Shown here one piece after another: positions 11,001 to 21,826 of a stretch of DNA of 64,000 nt. Origin of the DNA: Aradus depressus. Taxonomy: Eukaryota; Arthropoda; Insecta; Hemiptera; Aradidae. A program made the position numbers and the translations under genes. Below the pieces are notes generated by a model. That model was not told the DNA's origin and did no database searches. It saw only the letters and a program-made list of their open reading frames with translations. Where the stretch lies: NCBI GenBank assembly GCA_963662175.1, contig OY759216.1, positions 34,737,087-34,801,086 of the forward strand, written 5' to 3'. Each line of letters opens with the position of its first letter. The first letter of the stretch is position 1.

Positions 11001-12790
11001 AGAATACGGGATGGATGGTGGACAGTGGCCAGCAACAGAGAAAGATGGAACAAATATGTAACAGTATTATTTAAGAAATAATTTTCATATTCACTTTTTA
11101 CTTTTGTTTTGTTTTGTTTAAATTTATTTTTGTTTTATAGAAATTATTTAATTTAGGAACAATCGTTAAAATTCAATATCAACTAGTCATTTTCCTTTTT
11201 TTCCATTTTTTTTTTTTTTTCATTACCTAATTATAAAATTTATTTTCTGATTTCCTTTCGGATTGCTTTTCTGATATCTTATGTTGAAAGAGCACAGTAG
11301 ACTCAAAACCTCCAAAATGAGAGGATTTTTTTCTAGAAGAATGTCAATAAAGCTTTTTTTTTTTTTTTTTGTGAAATAGACAATATTTTTTTTTTTAAAT
11401 ATACGTTTTTTCTTTATTTTTTATTAAGTGTTTCACAATATCTCTGCAAAAAATGTTTAGTAGTTTAGTATCATTAGTAAATATGGCTGGCTACTTTTTA
11501 AATAGACTGTTTGATGTGAATAATATTTATAACATTATGCTAAGAGCCCAGACTCCTGTTCGCTTCGTTCGTCAACCTCGTCTCGCATATCGCCTGCAGA
11601 TCCAGCCTCACCACGGTGAACTGTGCATTGTCAGTTGTCAAACCCGTTCTGTGAACCTTGAGAAGCATTACATTCGATATGAAAAAGTTTCACATCAGAA
11701 ATGTCAAAAGGACAGAAAAAAATCTATAGTGTGTGCTTGGAACAGACACTAGAAGTGTAACTTCATTCGCGATTTTTTAATTTTTTTGGTTTTTGGATCC
11801 AAAATATTATTTTTATTTTGTATGGGATTTCTGAATTAACTCAACATTTTAGGTGCAAACAGTTTTATTTATTGGTTTATTTTATTTTTATACATTTGTT
11901 AAATCAATATTATTTTCGTTGGTAGGAACATCAGAAATTTCTACATTTGATTCAAAAATAGAGACAATAGGCCTATGGTAAGAGAAATAAGAAATGTAGG
12001 TTTTTTGAACCCGAGAGAATAGAGAATGAGAATTGAGAAAGAAACAGAGACGCTATTTATGACGTCAGCAACGCTAAGCAGGCGTACACTCACCTTTGTG
12101 ATTAATTATGAGTAGATTGGATATTAATATGAAAATGTTGCAACATTACAACTTTTTTTTGTTCATTAATATAAGCAGTATCTATTTAGATTATTGTTCA
12201 TTTATTTGAGTGGAATTTGCCAAAAAGCAATAATACAATCCTTCGAAATATTTTTTAGGGACAAATTATGTTCTAAATTGCGCATATTTCCAATATACCT
12301 GATACGATTGGCATCAATATCAATACAATAGGCCCTGAATCTTCACAGCGATGAAAAATTTTGCAAAGAGAAACATTTAAAACGGTGCATTTTTGCAGAG
12401 GTTAGTTAGATAAGAATGAATAAGAAATTGGGTATTAATATTTGTAACTATTAAAGAATCGTTAATTAACTTTTTGTCAAGCTCCTTGTCAACAAAAACA
12501 GAGCTAGTTAGTAAATGTTAAGGAGCCATCGAAGAGTAGATAAAATAGTTTTTAAATTATTCACTTAATAAGGGATTGACGATTATTCAGAATAATTTTC
12601 CTTTTATGAGTTTGAAGAAGTGCATAATCTGTGAATATTGTAAAATTAAAGATTAAAATGTTCTTAATCTGACCAGTAAGAATGACACTAACATCCAAAT
12701 GAGCGGAAAAAAGTTGATATAAATAAAAAATCAATGACTTCCTACCAACAAAACAAATTTCCCACTACGCCAATGTTACTATATGTCTAG
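11000..12790. other. No gene identified; 99-codon frame at 11453-11752
   Basis: AT-rich DNA with long T runs. The plus frame at 11453-11752 encodes a basic 99-residue peptide. Its middle (residues 34-60, QTPVRFVRQPRLAYRLQIQP) lies in locally GC-richer DNA, but I see no motif, signal peptide or splice structure and do not call it a gene. Confidence 0.4.
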
Positions 12791-13740
12791 ACTGTTTTCT
12801 CCATGTACTTCGCAAACAGGTTGGCCTTCGAAAAATCGCATTCCATATAAAATGTGCCTTTTAGTATTCTATACAACTTTTATTTGAAGAAATTTTGGAT
12901 TATGTCATAAATGTAAGCGGTGTCTTGTAAAATGTATACTTACAAGGAGAGGATGCGATGTTGGGGTCACGGATTTTGATCAAACTTTTTTTACATGTTC
13001 TAGGTCAAAAATAAGAAGACACATGTCTCACTGTTCGTTCTAATGGGCCTTGGTTTGGTCGTAAAACATTTTTAAAAATTTCATTTTCTTTCGGCGTGTT
13101 TTTTTTTTTTTTACTCAGATTTTAGAAAAAATATTTTTGCGTGGATTTGAGCAGGGAAATGATTAAAAAATTTGAAAAACTATTTTTTTAATCATTTCCC
13201 TGCTCAAATCCACGCAAAAATATTTTTTTCTAAAATCTAAGTAAAAAACAACAAAAAAAAATGACGATGAGAACTCCTCATTCGGTAAAACACTCGCCGA
13301 GAGAAAAAATAACGAAAAATGACCAAAATTACATTTTTTTAAATGTTTCACGACCAAACCAAGACCCATTAGAACAAACGGTGAGACACGTGTCTTCTTA
13401 TTTTTGACCTAGAACATGTAAAAAAAGTTTGATCAAAATCCGTGACCCCGACATTATATCCTCTCCTTGTTAAAGTAGACTCAATTTTCGTCTGATTTTT
13501 AAGTGTAATTAGATTTTTGTTAGCACATGTGACAACTTCATTTCAAATTTTATATTTATAGCTACAACCGTTTCTCAGTTGGAGTACTTACTAAGTTTCA
13601 ATAACATACAGATAGACAGAAATCATTATAAAAATGGACAATACGTGTTGAGAGGACCTTGAAACTCTTTGAAAGTTGAAACTAGGATTTTTACACGGTT
13701 CCAATACTTCCTTATACTAAAGATATAGGGATGGTCCGTA
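12790..13740 (+). repeat. Dispersed repeat R1 copy containing a foldback
   Basis: R1 blocks flank the palindrome: TAGTATTCTATACAACTTTT near 12864 and CAATTTTCGTCTGATTTTTA, TAGCTACAACCGTTTCTC, TTTTTACACGGTTCCAATAC between 13481 and 13713. The palindrome at 12942-13470 sits exactly where R1 copies elsewhere pass from the first block to the second. Confidence 0.55.
12942..13470. mobile_element. Foldback element, ~530 bp
   Basis: The whole segment is one long inverted repeat. The left end ACAAGGAGAGGAT matches the right end ATCCTCTCCTTGT, and near the centre GCAGGGAAATGATTAAAAAA (13151-13170) pairs with its complement from 13184, leaving a loop of about 13 bp. Intermediate stretches also pair (ACATGTTCTAGGTCAAAAAT and its complement), with small indels. 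It is non-coding and would fold into a giant hairpin if transcribed. Confidence 0.8.
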
Positions 13741-13884
13741 AATAATGGAAGGTGGTTGACCTGTCAACAAAACATTCTTTGGGTATCTATGTTGCTACTT
13801 TGTATTCGTAGATCTGACTACAGGTAGTCGTGTAGTCAGGGGAATCTGCATGAATATCAAGATGTTTTTGGACCAGACTTCTCA

Positions 13885-14456
13885 AAGAAATAAAATACGT
13901 TCTCTTCCCACTGTTTTATTATTGATCAAAACGGTGGTTTTCAACGAAAATGCGTCATCATCAGTGGCACATCTAGGAATACATATAAAATATAAAAATG
14001 AATAAGTAATTGAAACATCAGAGTAACAAAATTAATTAAAACTTCCTCACCCCACACGTACAATGTGTTGTCTATATACTTGGTTTATTGACTCACTCTA
14101 TACACATGCAAATAAATACTTAAACATTCACTCGTCAATAATATGAAATACGCAATAAATAAAAATAAATATATATGCAAAAATATAAAATTAATATAAA
14201 TTCAATGAATTTTCGTCATAAAATTAGCAAAATAAATTTACATGTGAACTAGCATAGAGCTCAAAAAATATAAAATCTATAAGATAATAAACAGAATGTT
14301 AATTTTTTTTATAACTCTTGACCCCAATAAGTTAATTTTCATATGTATATGTTACATGTATTCATATATGTGCCACTGATGATGACGCAGTTACGTTGAA
14401 ACCCTGTTCTGGTCGTGAATAAAAGAGTTGGAACAGAACGTCTTTCATTTCTATGA
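13885..14456. mobile_element. MITE-like element with ~70-bp inverted ends
   Basis: The left end contains ACGTTCTCTTCCCACTG and GCGTCATCATCAGTGGCAC. The right end on the minus strand reads ACGTTCTGTTCCAACTC and GCGTCATCATCAGTGGCAC at the same spacing. The interior is AT-rich. No target duplication is clear. Confidence 0.7.
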
Positions 14457-14510
14457 AAATAAGAAGTTTTCTCTTCGCTCGTCTGTGTAAAGGTCTTTAA
14501 ATATACTCTA

Positions 14511-14694
14511 GGGGGCCATGGTGGCCGTGCGGGCTATAGCGTAGGGCTCTCGTCGTGTGGTCTCACCATGGTTTGCGAGTTCGAATCCCGTCCGGAAGTG
14601 AGTTTTATTGAGTGGATATAACTCCCTCCCTTGGCCATGGATGTCGTAAATAACTAGATAACACATTGACATGGCCAATATGCACCGTACAAAA
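14511..14694 (+). repeat. SINE-B copy
   Basis: Starts GGGGGCCATGGTGGCCGTGC, has B box GAGTTCGAATCCC and ends CAATATGCACCGTAC, without a long A tail. Confidence 0.9.
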
Positions 14695-14999
14695 TCAATT
14701 AATACTGGCGTTAGTGGGTAAAGAAAGTATTGTGCTGGTGTCAGAATAAATATAAATATTTTATATTTCGTTGTTCGAAATGTTTTCTACTGTTTATTTT
14801 ACATTTTTTGCGGCGCTATAACTTTGGTTTTATTGGTTTTATTGCAAATTAAAGGACACATGGCGTTTGGAAATTTAATAAGGAATTGGGGAATTGGAAA
14901 TTTAATTTAATTCGCTAGGACTAACCCTTTTCGCACAAATCTAAAAAAACGTCTAAAAAAAATATTTTCAAAACATTTCAAAACTGTTTTCGGCATATA

Positions 15000-15100
15000 T
15001 CTCACACACTAGGTGACCTGCAAAAAATTATATTTAATATAAAATGTCTTTTAGTTTTCTTCACAACTTTTAGCTGAAACGATTTTTGATTGTCATAAAA
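15000..15100 (+). repeat. Dispersed repeat R1, 5' piece
   Basis: Contains TGTCTTTTAGTTTTCTTCAC and CGATTTTTGATTGTCAT, interrupted by the SINE-A that follows. The family resumes at 15370. Confidence 0.55.
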
Positions 15101-15369
15101 GAGGGCGCCGGTAGCTCAGTGGTATGCGTGCTTGTCTTCTGAGCTCAAGATCGTGGGTTCGAAACCCGGCCGAAACCCTTAGTTTATTTTATCTGAGAGG
15201 TAAAATAAACTTAAGCACGCCGTCCTTCGGATGGGACGTTAAGTGATGGTCCCGAGCCTGTACGATGTCAGGTACTCGTTAAAGACCCGTGCCCTAGGTG
15301 AATAAAAATTTAGGGTAGGCAAAATTTAGGACTCCCACAGTAGTCATAAGTCATAAAACTAACCTAACC
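15101..15369 (+). repeat. SINE-A with internal deletion
   Basis: The head is intact (A box TAGCTCAGTGG, B box GGTTCGAAACC). The body stops after TTAGGACTCCCACAGTAG and jumps to the tail, so about 85 bp of the 3' body is missing. TGATTGTC at 15087-15094 and 15370-15377 is a candidate target duplication inside R1. Confidence 0.9.
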
Positions 15370-15580
15370 TGATTGTCTTCTCTAAGTCTCTTGCTATAAT
15401 CGCTTCTGTACTAGAGAGTTCAATCACATACACACACTCAGACGCACAGACATACATAATCGCGAAAATGATCAAAACATATATGTACTGGGAATCTTGA
15501 AATATGAAAATTTCTTTGAGAACTCAATCTCGGATTTTTGCACGATTACAACGCTTATACACTAAAGTATAAGAAAGTAT
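15370..15580 (+). repeat. Dispersed repeat R1, 3' piece
   Basis: Has TTGCTATAATCGCTTCTG, CAATCACATACACACACTC and CAATCTCGGATTTTTGCACG, the R1 end blocks. Confidence 0.55.
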
Positions 15581-16065
15581 AAATACATACATATTTAGTT
15601 CTGTAAATTAGTTATCTGTAATATACAAAACATTATATTGAAGCGCCACCAAAATAAACAGTAATAATTTAATGTGTTACAAATAAATATGACTAAAGCG
15701 GCGTGGCAGGAGAATTTGTCCACATGTCATTGATGACATCTAGCTTGAAATTTGATGTCAGCGTCGACAAGAATAGCCGGTCCTCCCAGGCTCAGACCAG
15801 GGTCAAATACCTGCGGCCATCTGGTTCCTTGGAACGTGTCCTATCAAAGAATGCCCAGTTATATTAGATAACGGGTTATTATTATTCGAGAAACTTGACT
15901 CTGGTCAGTATTGTGTATTATTCTTGTGTATTATAGTGCTTTCCTTATGATGCACATATTTCCTAATAGCCTCGGAATATTCGAATATGTAAACGTTAGT
16001 TAAGGAGAGAAAGCTTTAAAAAAACATGGATCCACAACATCTTCCACTTAGTTAAACTCTGTCAA
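15580..16065. other. No gene or repeat recognised
   Basis: A somewhat GC-richer, apparently single-copy stretch at 15690-15850 has no convincing open frame. Confidence 0.4.
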
Positions 16066-16387
16066 TAATGACTGTTATTGAACTAGGAATAATCATAGGC
16101 AGTATATGACTCTTTTTGAAATAGGAGCAATCATGAATAGTCTATGATTTTTATTGAAGATTAATCATGGGTAGTCTGTGACTCTTGTTGAAATAGGAAC
16201 AAAGATAGGTAGTCTGTCTCTATTTGAAGTAGGAATAGTCAAGGATGGTCTATGATTCTAGTTGCAGTAAGAATAATCATAGGTAGTGTATGATTCTTAT
16301 TGAAGTAGCAAACAACATAGTACTCTTTTTGAAGTAGGAATAATCAAGGGTAGTCTATGATTCTTGTTGCAATAAGAATAATCATAC
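16066..16387 (+). repeat. Diverged ~45-bp minisatellite
   Basis: About seven degenerate units follow the pattern TGATTCTTGTTGAAATAGG then AATAATCATAGGTAGTCTA. Divergence between units is high, so the array is old. A truncated SINE-B lies in its last unit. Confidence 0.75.
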
Positions 16388-16432
16388 TTTTTTTTTTTGG
16401 ACTTATGAACAATGCATATTGGCCATGAAGAT
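16388..16432 (-). repeat. 5'-truncated SINE-B, 45 bp, with 11-bp target duplication
   Basis: Only the A-rich tail (seen as a T run) and the last 30 bp of SINE-B (minus strand CTTCATGGCCAATATGCATT) are present, bounded by AATAATCATAC at 16377-16387 and 16433-16443. This shows 5'-truncated target-primed insertion. Confidence 0.85.
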
Positions 16433-16924
16433 AATAATCATACTTCAACAAGTATCATAGTCTAAAAAATCTACATTGATGAAACCGAGAACCCGCACTG
16501 CTCTCTAGAAAGTGTCGGGGTGTAAGATTTTATATTGTTCGGACACAAGTTACTACATTGAGTAGTAACTTATTATAATAAAACATTTATTATTTAAAAA
16601 AACGTGAGACCTCACCGGAAGGTAATTTAAAGAGCGCAAGCGTCTACCTATAAATAATTTAAATTATATTTGCCCAGCGAACAGTTAGGCAAATGGATTT
16701 TTCGAGGCAAATGACAGAAGAAAAAAGGGAGTAATAATTATTTGCCCGAGTAAATACAATTTAACTAGATAGTTACTATCAGCCTGTAAATACTATTTGC
16801 CTATACATATGCGTGAATCCATGTATTCACGTACTTTCATCACCACAATTGACACATTGAAGAGTGAAAAAATGGAAGAATCGCGACTTAACTGTCTCAG
16901 AATTGTTAGTCGTTACTTTTACTT

Positions 16925-17190
16925 TCAGAGCTATACGAAGTATAGGGGAAGTTATGTAATCGGTCAGAAATTCGATGTTGAGGTTTTACCGGAATTTCGT
17001 GTTTTTCTGACGCCGTGAATCCAAAAATAAAAATGTCTGTCTGTGTGAACCCGATAACTCCCGATAGAGTATACCACTCAATAATATTTAAGATTCTCAT
17101 CCTCCCAGTAATTGGTTGTTGCGATAGTTTTTTTTTTTCATTTTTCTAAACAGGAGGTCGGAAAACATGAATTTTCATTGAAAACAGCAT
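16925..17190 (+). repeat. Dispersed repeat R2 copy
   Basis: Contains AGCTATACGAAGTATAGGGG, AAGTTATGTAATCGGTCAG and GATAACTCCCGATAGAGTA, then a second inverted piece (GGAGGTCGGAAAACATGAAT). Confidence 0.6.
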
Positions 17191-17239
17191 CAAATTTCTT
17201 ATTACATTACTTCTCCTTTACTTAACTAATGTAGATTGA

Positions 17240-17308
17240 GTTAGTTAGACTCATGCCCTGGCTTTAACTAGGAGGTCATACGCCTACTACCAGAGCGCTC
17301 TTCGTCGT
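17240..17308 (-). repeat. SINE-A 3'-end fragment
   Basis: Only the last ~70 bp of SINE-A is present (GACTCATGCCCTGGCTTTAA, CTACTACCAGAGCGCTCTT). No tRNA-like head. Confidence 0.75.
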
Positions 17309-17309
17309 G

Positions 17310-19097
17310 CACTTTCCCAGCACGCATTAGTGAATTAAGTTTTTGTTTTCTCTCTTACTTCGTGTAACTGGAGATGTTAAAATATCATATAGTGATAATA
17401 GTATCGACCACGATAGATGATATATGTAATACAATTAACCACTAAATAAATACATAAGATGAGGACTGATTCCAAGGTGATAACAAAATGGAGTAGTTGT
17501 AATATGGTTAATGGCTCAATATAACGAAAAATATCAACAATATCGATAAACATTTACAATAGAAGAATGAAGTTGTTTCGAGATCAAGCGACAAATCAAT
17601 TATTTTGTACTCAGAATATTAAGTAATAGGTGAGTAATGAAAAGATTGATAAGGTATTAATGGTCTGAGCTTCAACAATTTGAAAATTGATTCCCATCTT
17701 CCACCCTAACTGAAACCTATTTTTAAAAAAGTACATTGACAATTGACTATTAATAAAGAAAGAGATCTTATTGCAAAGGAGTTCTCTCAAACAAATGTTG
17801 TTTGTTTGTGGGAATGTCCGTTCCAATATCGTGTATAAACAGCTCATAGAATTTTCATGAATTTCCCCAGATACATTCTTATGACCCTGGTTCAAACATA
17901 CGCTATCATAGTGTACCATACAATTATATAATGTATCATTGAATTTAGACCTGTGGGGGACGGGGATGGTCAGAAACATAAAACTAGAGAATTCGTTATT
18001 GCTTCATAATGACTGAAAAAAGATGTAGTAAGTCAAATATCAAAACTTTTATTTTATAAGCATATTTATCGTAGGATCCAAAGATATTTGGGAAAACAAT
18101 TTTTTTTTTATTATCCCTAAACCCGCCATGTGTACCAGTGTAAAAAAGTGATCGGTGTATGTACTTCCCTGGGGTACTGGTACTTTCCTGAGAGTACTGG
18201 TACGAATTAATCAATCGGCAGTTACAACTGAAAGAATCAGGGACGTTGGGACTGTGCTATGATGGGAGACTATGTATGGGGTATAGTGCGTGCAGTGGGA
18301 TCAGGAAAGGCCGTTCTCATGTACATTTTTAAAAGACACTATTGTTGTATGAAGATTCAATGTTATTCAATATTTTTGCTCTTATTCCTACCAATTCTTG
18401 TACTGTTGTTAGATTTCTTCTATAGGACTCTAGTTATATTAGATAAACATGTAATATTAGTAGCTTTTAAGAAAATTGAAAAATTTGTTATCACAGCCAA
18501 AATATTGACACATAAGAAAAACTACTTGTATACGAGTATTCATAATCAGCATAATCAAATTAAACTAAAAAAACTAAAATAAACAAAAACTTGGTCAAAT
18601 TTTGTTACGTAGTGTTATTGGGGTACACGTGTTGAGTTTTCCCTCGATTTAGCTAAACATCATTAGATTTCAGCCGTTTGGGTTCTGGGTATTTATAGGA
18701 AATATTACCGTTACCGTGTTCACAGACACACTTTCTTTTTTTTTCGTTTTTGGAATCAGGGGTCGGAAAACAAGAAATTCCTGTGACATCTCAACGTCAA
18801 ATTTTTGGAATATTTCAGGGAAATTTCAAGTTGTCTGGAAAAAAAAAAATAAATAAAAATGGAAATAAGAGATAAGCATCTTTGCCGGGGAAGGTCCAAG
18901 TATTTTCCTGCTATTTCGAGTCCTATATCAGCAAAAATTCTTCAATATAGTTGTTTACAGTAATAAAAGATGGTTGGTAAACGAGGTAAAATTGTGAGAA
19001 TGGTATTGAATTTTTGTAAGAATCCCGGGTAACTTAGCTAGTTTCTGGTGTTGTCCTAGCTTTTCTAGAATCAACGGCAACAGACTGTATTTACATA
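17310..19097. other. No gene identified
   Basis: AT-rich DNA with R2-like pieces around 18625-18800. Open frames at 17611-17979 (minus, 122 codons) and 18259-18582 (plus, 107 codons) show no recognisable domain and have AT-driven composition. The plus frame includes a hydrophobic stretch (residues 37-58) that could mimic a membrane segment. Confidence 0.4.
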
Positions 19098-19400
19098 GTT
19101 AGTTATTATGACTCATGCCCGGGCTTTAACTACGAGGTCATATCGCCTACTACCAGAGCGTTCTTTCGTCACTCTGGTGGACATGAGCCCGACTTTACTA
19201 TGGGAGTCCTAAATTTTGCCTACTCTAAATTTTTATTCACCTAGGGCAGGGGTCTTTAACGAGTACCTGACATCGTACAGGCTCGGGACCATCGCTTAAC
19301 GTCCCATCCGAAGGACGGCGTGCCTAAATTTATTTTACCTCCCAGACAAAATAAACTAAGGGGCTCAGCCGGGTTTCGAACCCATGATCTTGAGCTTAGA
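19098..19400 (-). repeat. SINE-A, truncated in its head
   Basis: The tail, body and B-box region read on the minus strand, but the copy stops at the anticodon-arm region (TGAGCTTAGA), where it is fused head to head to a second copy. Confidence 0.88.
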
Positions 19401-19500
19401 AGATCGTGGGTTCGAAACCCGGCCGAGGCCCTTAGTTTATTTTATCTGGAAGGTAAACTAAACTTAAGCACGCCGTCCTTCGGATGGGACGTTAAGCGAT
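19401..19500 (+). repeat. SINE-A fragment fused head-to-head
   Basis: Starts inside the head (AGATCGTGGGTTCGAAACCC) and ends at GGGACGTTAAGCGAT, followed directly by a TA-rich simple repeat containing further GCGAT/GTGAT steps. Confidence 0.88.
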
Positions 19501-19570
19501 GTATATGTATACAATAAGCGATATATATGTTAAGTGATATATATGTAATATATATATATATTATATAAAG
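19501..19570. repeat. TA-rich simple repeat
   Basis: Short ATATAT/ATATGT steps next to the truncated SINE. Confidence 0.7.
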
Positions 19571-19574
19571 AGTA

Positions 19575-19865
19575 CGTACATGCTGCAGCGGCAAGATACT
19601 GCCGAAGTGTAGCGCCCATGACTGCCCGGCTCCTAACTTCCAACGTTGTTCTTGTTAAGTGTGGTCAGACTGCTGTACGGTCACTTCTCCCCACTCTAGC
19701 CCCCTCAGCTGACTGGCCAGCTCTAGCTATCGATGTTGGCTCTGCTTCCGGTTGGTTCGATAGATCGATGGATGGCTCTCCGCCAAGTCGTCTTCCTCTC
19801 ATATCGACTAATTCCCGAGACTTTCTAACGCCAACTACTGCCTCACAACAGATTTACTTGGATTT
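19575..19865 (+). other. GC-rich island with open frame, unassigned
   Basis: The DNA from about 19575 to 19865 is far richer in C and G than its flanks. A plus frame opens at ATG 19618 and stays open for 142 codons, but the last third runs into T-rich DNA and a SINE-A head, so only residues 1-80 could be original. These are rich in Ser, Leu, Pro and Ala (residues 20-35: TAVRSLLPTLAPSADW). I recognise no family, signal peptide or splice-junction pattern. It could be a first exon or promoter-proximal region of an unseen gene, or part of a retroelement. Confidence 0.3.
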
Positions 19866-20004
19866 TGTTTTTTTCTGTGCGAAAGATGCAGTATCAACAC
19901 GTGCAATCTACTCGTTATCAAACTTAAAGAAAAAGGCGAATAGTTACATTTTTTTTTTTAAAGTTCAACAGAAAATAATGGAATATAATATAGGTATACA
20001 TATA

Positions 20005-20108
20005 GAGGGCGCCGGTAGCTCAGTGGTATGCGTTCTTGCTTACTGAGTTAAAGATAGCTTCGTAACCCAGCCGAGGCCCTTATTTTATTTTATCTCAGAT
20101 GTAAAATG
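20005..20108 (+). repeat. SINE-A 5' fragment
   Basis: Head plus the first body block only (GAGGGCGCCGGTAGCTCAGT to TTTATCTCAGATGTAAAAT). The B-box region is mutated. Confidence 0.88.
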
Positions 20109-20147
20109 ATTACTTACTGAAAAGAATTAAAAATTACATTATTTGTC

Positions 20148-20481
20148 GAGGGCGCCGGTAGGTCAGTGGTATGCGTGCTTGACTTCTGAGCTCAAGAGCG
20201 TGGGTTCGTAACCCGACCGAGGCCCTTAGTTTATTTTATCTGGGAGGTAAAATAAACTTAATCACACCGTCCTTCGGATGGGACGTTAAGCGATGGTCTC
20301 GAGCCTGTACGATGTCAGGTACTCGTTAAAGACCCTTACCCTAGGTGAATAAACATTTAGGGTAGGAAAAATTTAGGACTTCCATAGTAGAGTCAGGCTC
20401 CAGTCCACCAGAGTAACGAAAGAGAGCTCTGGTAGTAGGCGATATGACCTCGTAGTTAAACAGGAGTCATAATTACTAACT
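20148..20481 (+). repeat. SINE-A copy
   Basis: Near full length, with an A-box change (TAGGTCAGTGG) and a shortened tail (AACAGGAGTCATAA). Confidence 0.9.
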
Positions 20482-20505
20482 ATATGTATATACATATATA
20501 GTTGA

Positions 20506-20727
20506 TCCTCACCAACTCATTAGCGTGCTTGCCTTCTGTGCTCAAGATCCCAAGTTCAAAACACAACCGAGGCCCTAAGGAGATCAAGAGAGGAATCAAG
20601 AGATTAAAAAAACCTTGACCACGCCGTCCTTGGTATGGCACTTGAAACTACGGTCCCAGAACCTGTGCAATGTCAGGTAAGTATTCGTATTTTTAAAGAC
20701 CTTACTTAACTAAACCTGAGTAAAATA
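20506..20727 (+). repeat. SINE-A, old degenerate copy
   Basis: Recognisable blocks are GCGTGCTTGCCTTCTGTGCT, CCGAGGCCCTAAGG, CACGCCGTCCTTGG and a diverged CCTGTGCAATGTCAGGTAA. It is clearly older than its neighbours. Confidence 0.75.
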
Positions 20728-20739
20728 AATGAAAACAAA

Positions 20740-20860
20740 GAACTAGTTTAACTTTAATTTTGTCTAATTCCAAAAAAATATATACATAAAGTGTACCGAT
20801 TTCGTCTTACCCCATCGTCAGCACAAAGTTCAAAAGTTACATTTAGGTTTGCTAGGTTGT
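20740..20860 (+). repeat. Dispersed repeat R3 copy
   Basis: The block ACCGATTTCGTCTTACCCCA then TCGTCAGCACAAAGTTC recurs at 24700-24830 and 35380-35450 in the same order. Confidence 0.55.
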
Positions 20861-21023
20861 TATATTTATACAATCCTCAGGTTATCTGAAAATAACACTG
20901 TGACAACCTGTCCTCGCCCTAGGGTGTGGGGGGAGGGGGGGGGGGGGATCCTATCTTAACATAACATTTACAAATATTTGAGTTAATAAATTAAAGAAAA
21001 TATACTATAATAACAAGAATAAA

Positions 21024-21346
21024 GGTTAGGTTAGGTTTTATGACTCATGCCCGGGCTTTAACAACGAGGTCATATCGCCTGCTACCAGAGCGCTCTTTCG
21101 AAACTCTGGTGGACATGAGCCCGACTCTACTGTGGGTTGTCCTTAATTTTGCCTATCCTAAATTTTTATTCATCTAGGGTAGGGGTCTTTAACGAGTACC
21201 TGACATCGTACAGGCTCGACCATCGCTTAACGTCCCATCCGAAGGACCTCCCAGATAAAATAAACTAAGGGCCTCGGTCGGGTTACGGACCCACGACCTT
21301 GAGCTCAGAAGTCAAGCACGCATACCACTGAGCTACCGACGCCCTC
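21024..21346 (-). repeat. SINE-A with 12-bp target duplication
   Basis: Head at 21346, tail at 21024, bounded by AACAAGAATAAA at 21012-21023 and 21347-21358. A ~17-bp deletion removes the GGCGTGCTTAAGTTT part of the body near 21248. Confidence 0.93.
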
Positions 21347-21436
21347 AACAAGAATAAAAATAAAAATGTGTGAGTACTCTTTTACTTACTTTAGGACATA
21401 AATACATAATATATTATAATAAATAGGGGTGAGAAT

Positions 21437-21826
21437 CAAGGGCGGATCCAGGATTTTCATCAGGGGGGGGGGGGGGGGGGATTTTTTTAGTTCAAGATTT
21501 GGTTATATCCTATTCACAAGATTTGGAAGGATGAATGACAAGGGGGCTAATATTTTGGCTGTTTTGATGAAGCGCCTGAATTAATAATCAAGACTGAAAT
21601 ATTATTATAATAGTAACAGTTTGAGTAACAGTCTGCGTCTGTAAACGAATGACGTCATTAAATACTATGCGCAAGACCGCAAGAGGTCCTTCGCGCATCA
21701 CTAGGACGTCTTTCCCAATTTAACGTGCATATATCTTTATCCTTAATGAAACTGACTTATGAGTCTTTGCACTAATTCTTCTGGTAATTCTTCTTTTACC
21801 CCCCTCCCCCCTTGTATCCGCCACTG
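21437..21826. mobile_element. hAT-like non-autonomous element (390 bp)
   Basis: The ends are imperfect inverted repeats: CAAGGGCGGATCCAGG on the left, CAGTGGCGGATACAAG read from the right. Flanking octamers GTGAGAAT (21429-21436) and GTAAGTAT (21827-21834) match at 6 of 8 positions, as expected for an aged 8-bp hAT target duplication. The interior has a long G run after 21464 and no coding frame. It shares ends and an internal CAAGATTTGG/CACAAGATTTGG pair with the element at 55489-56319. Confidence 0.8.
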
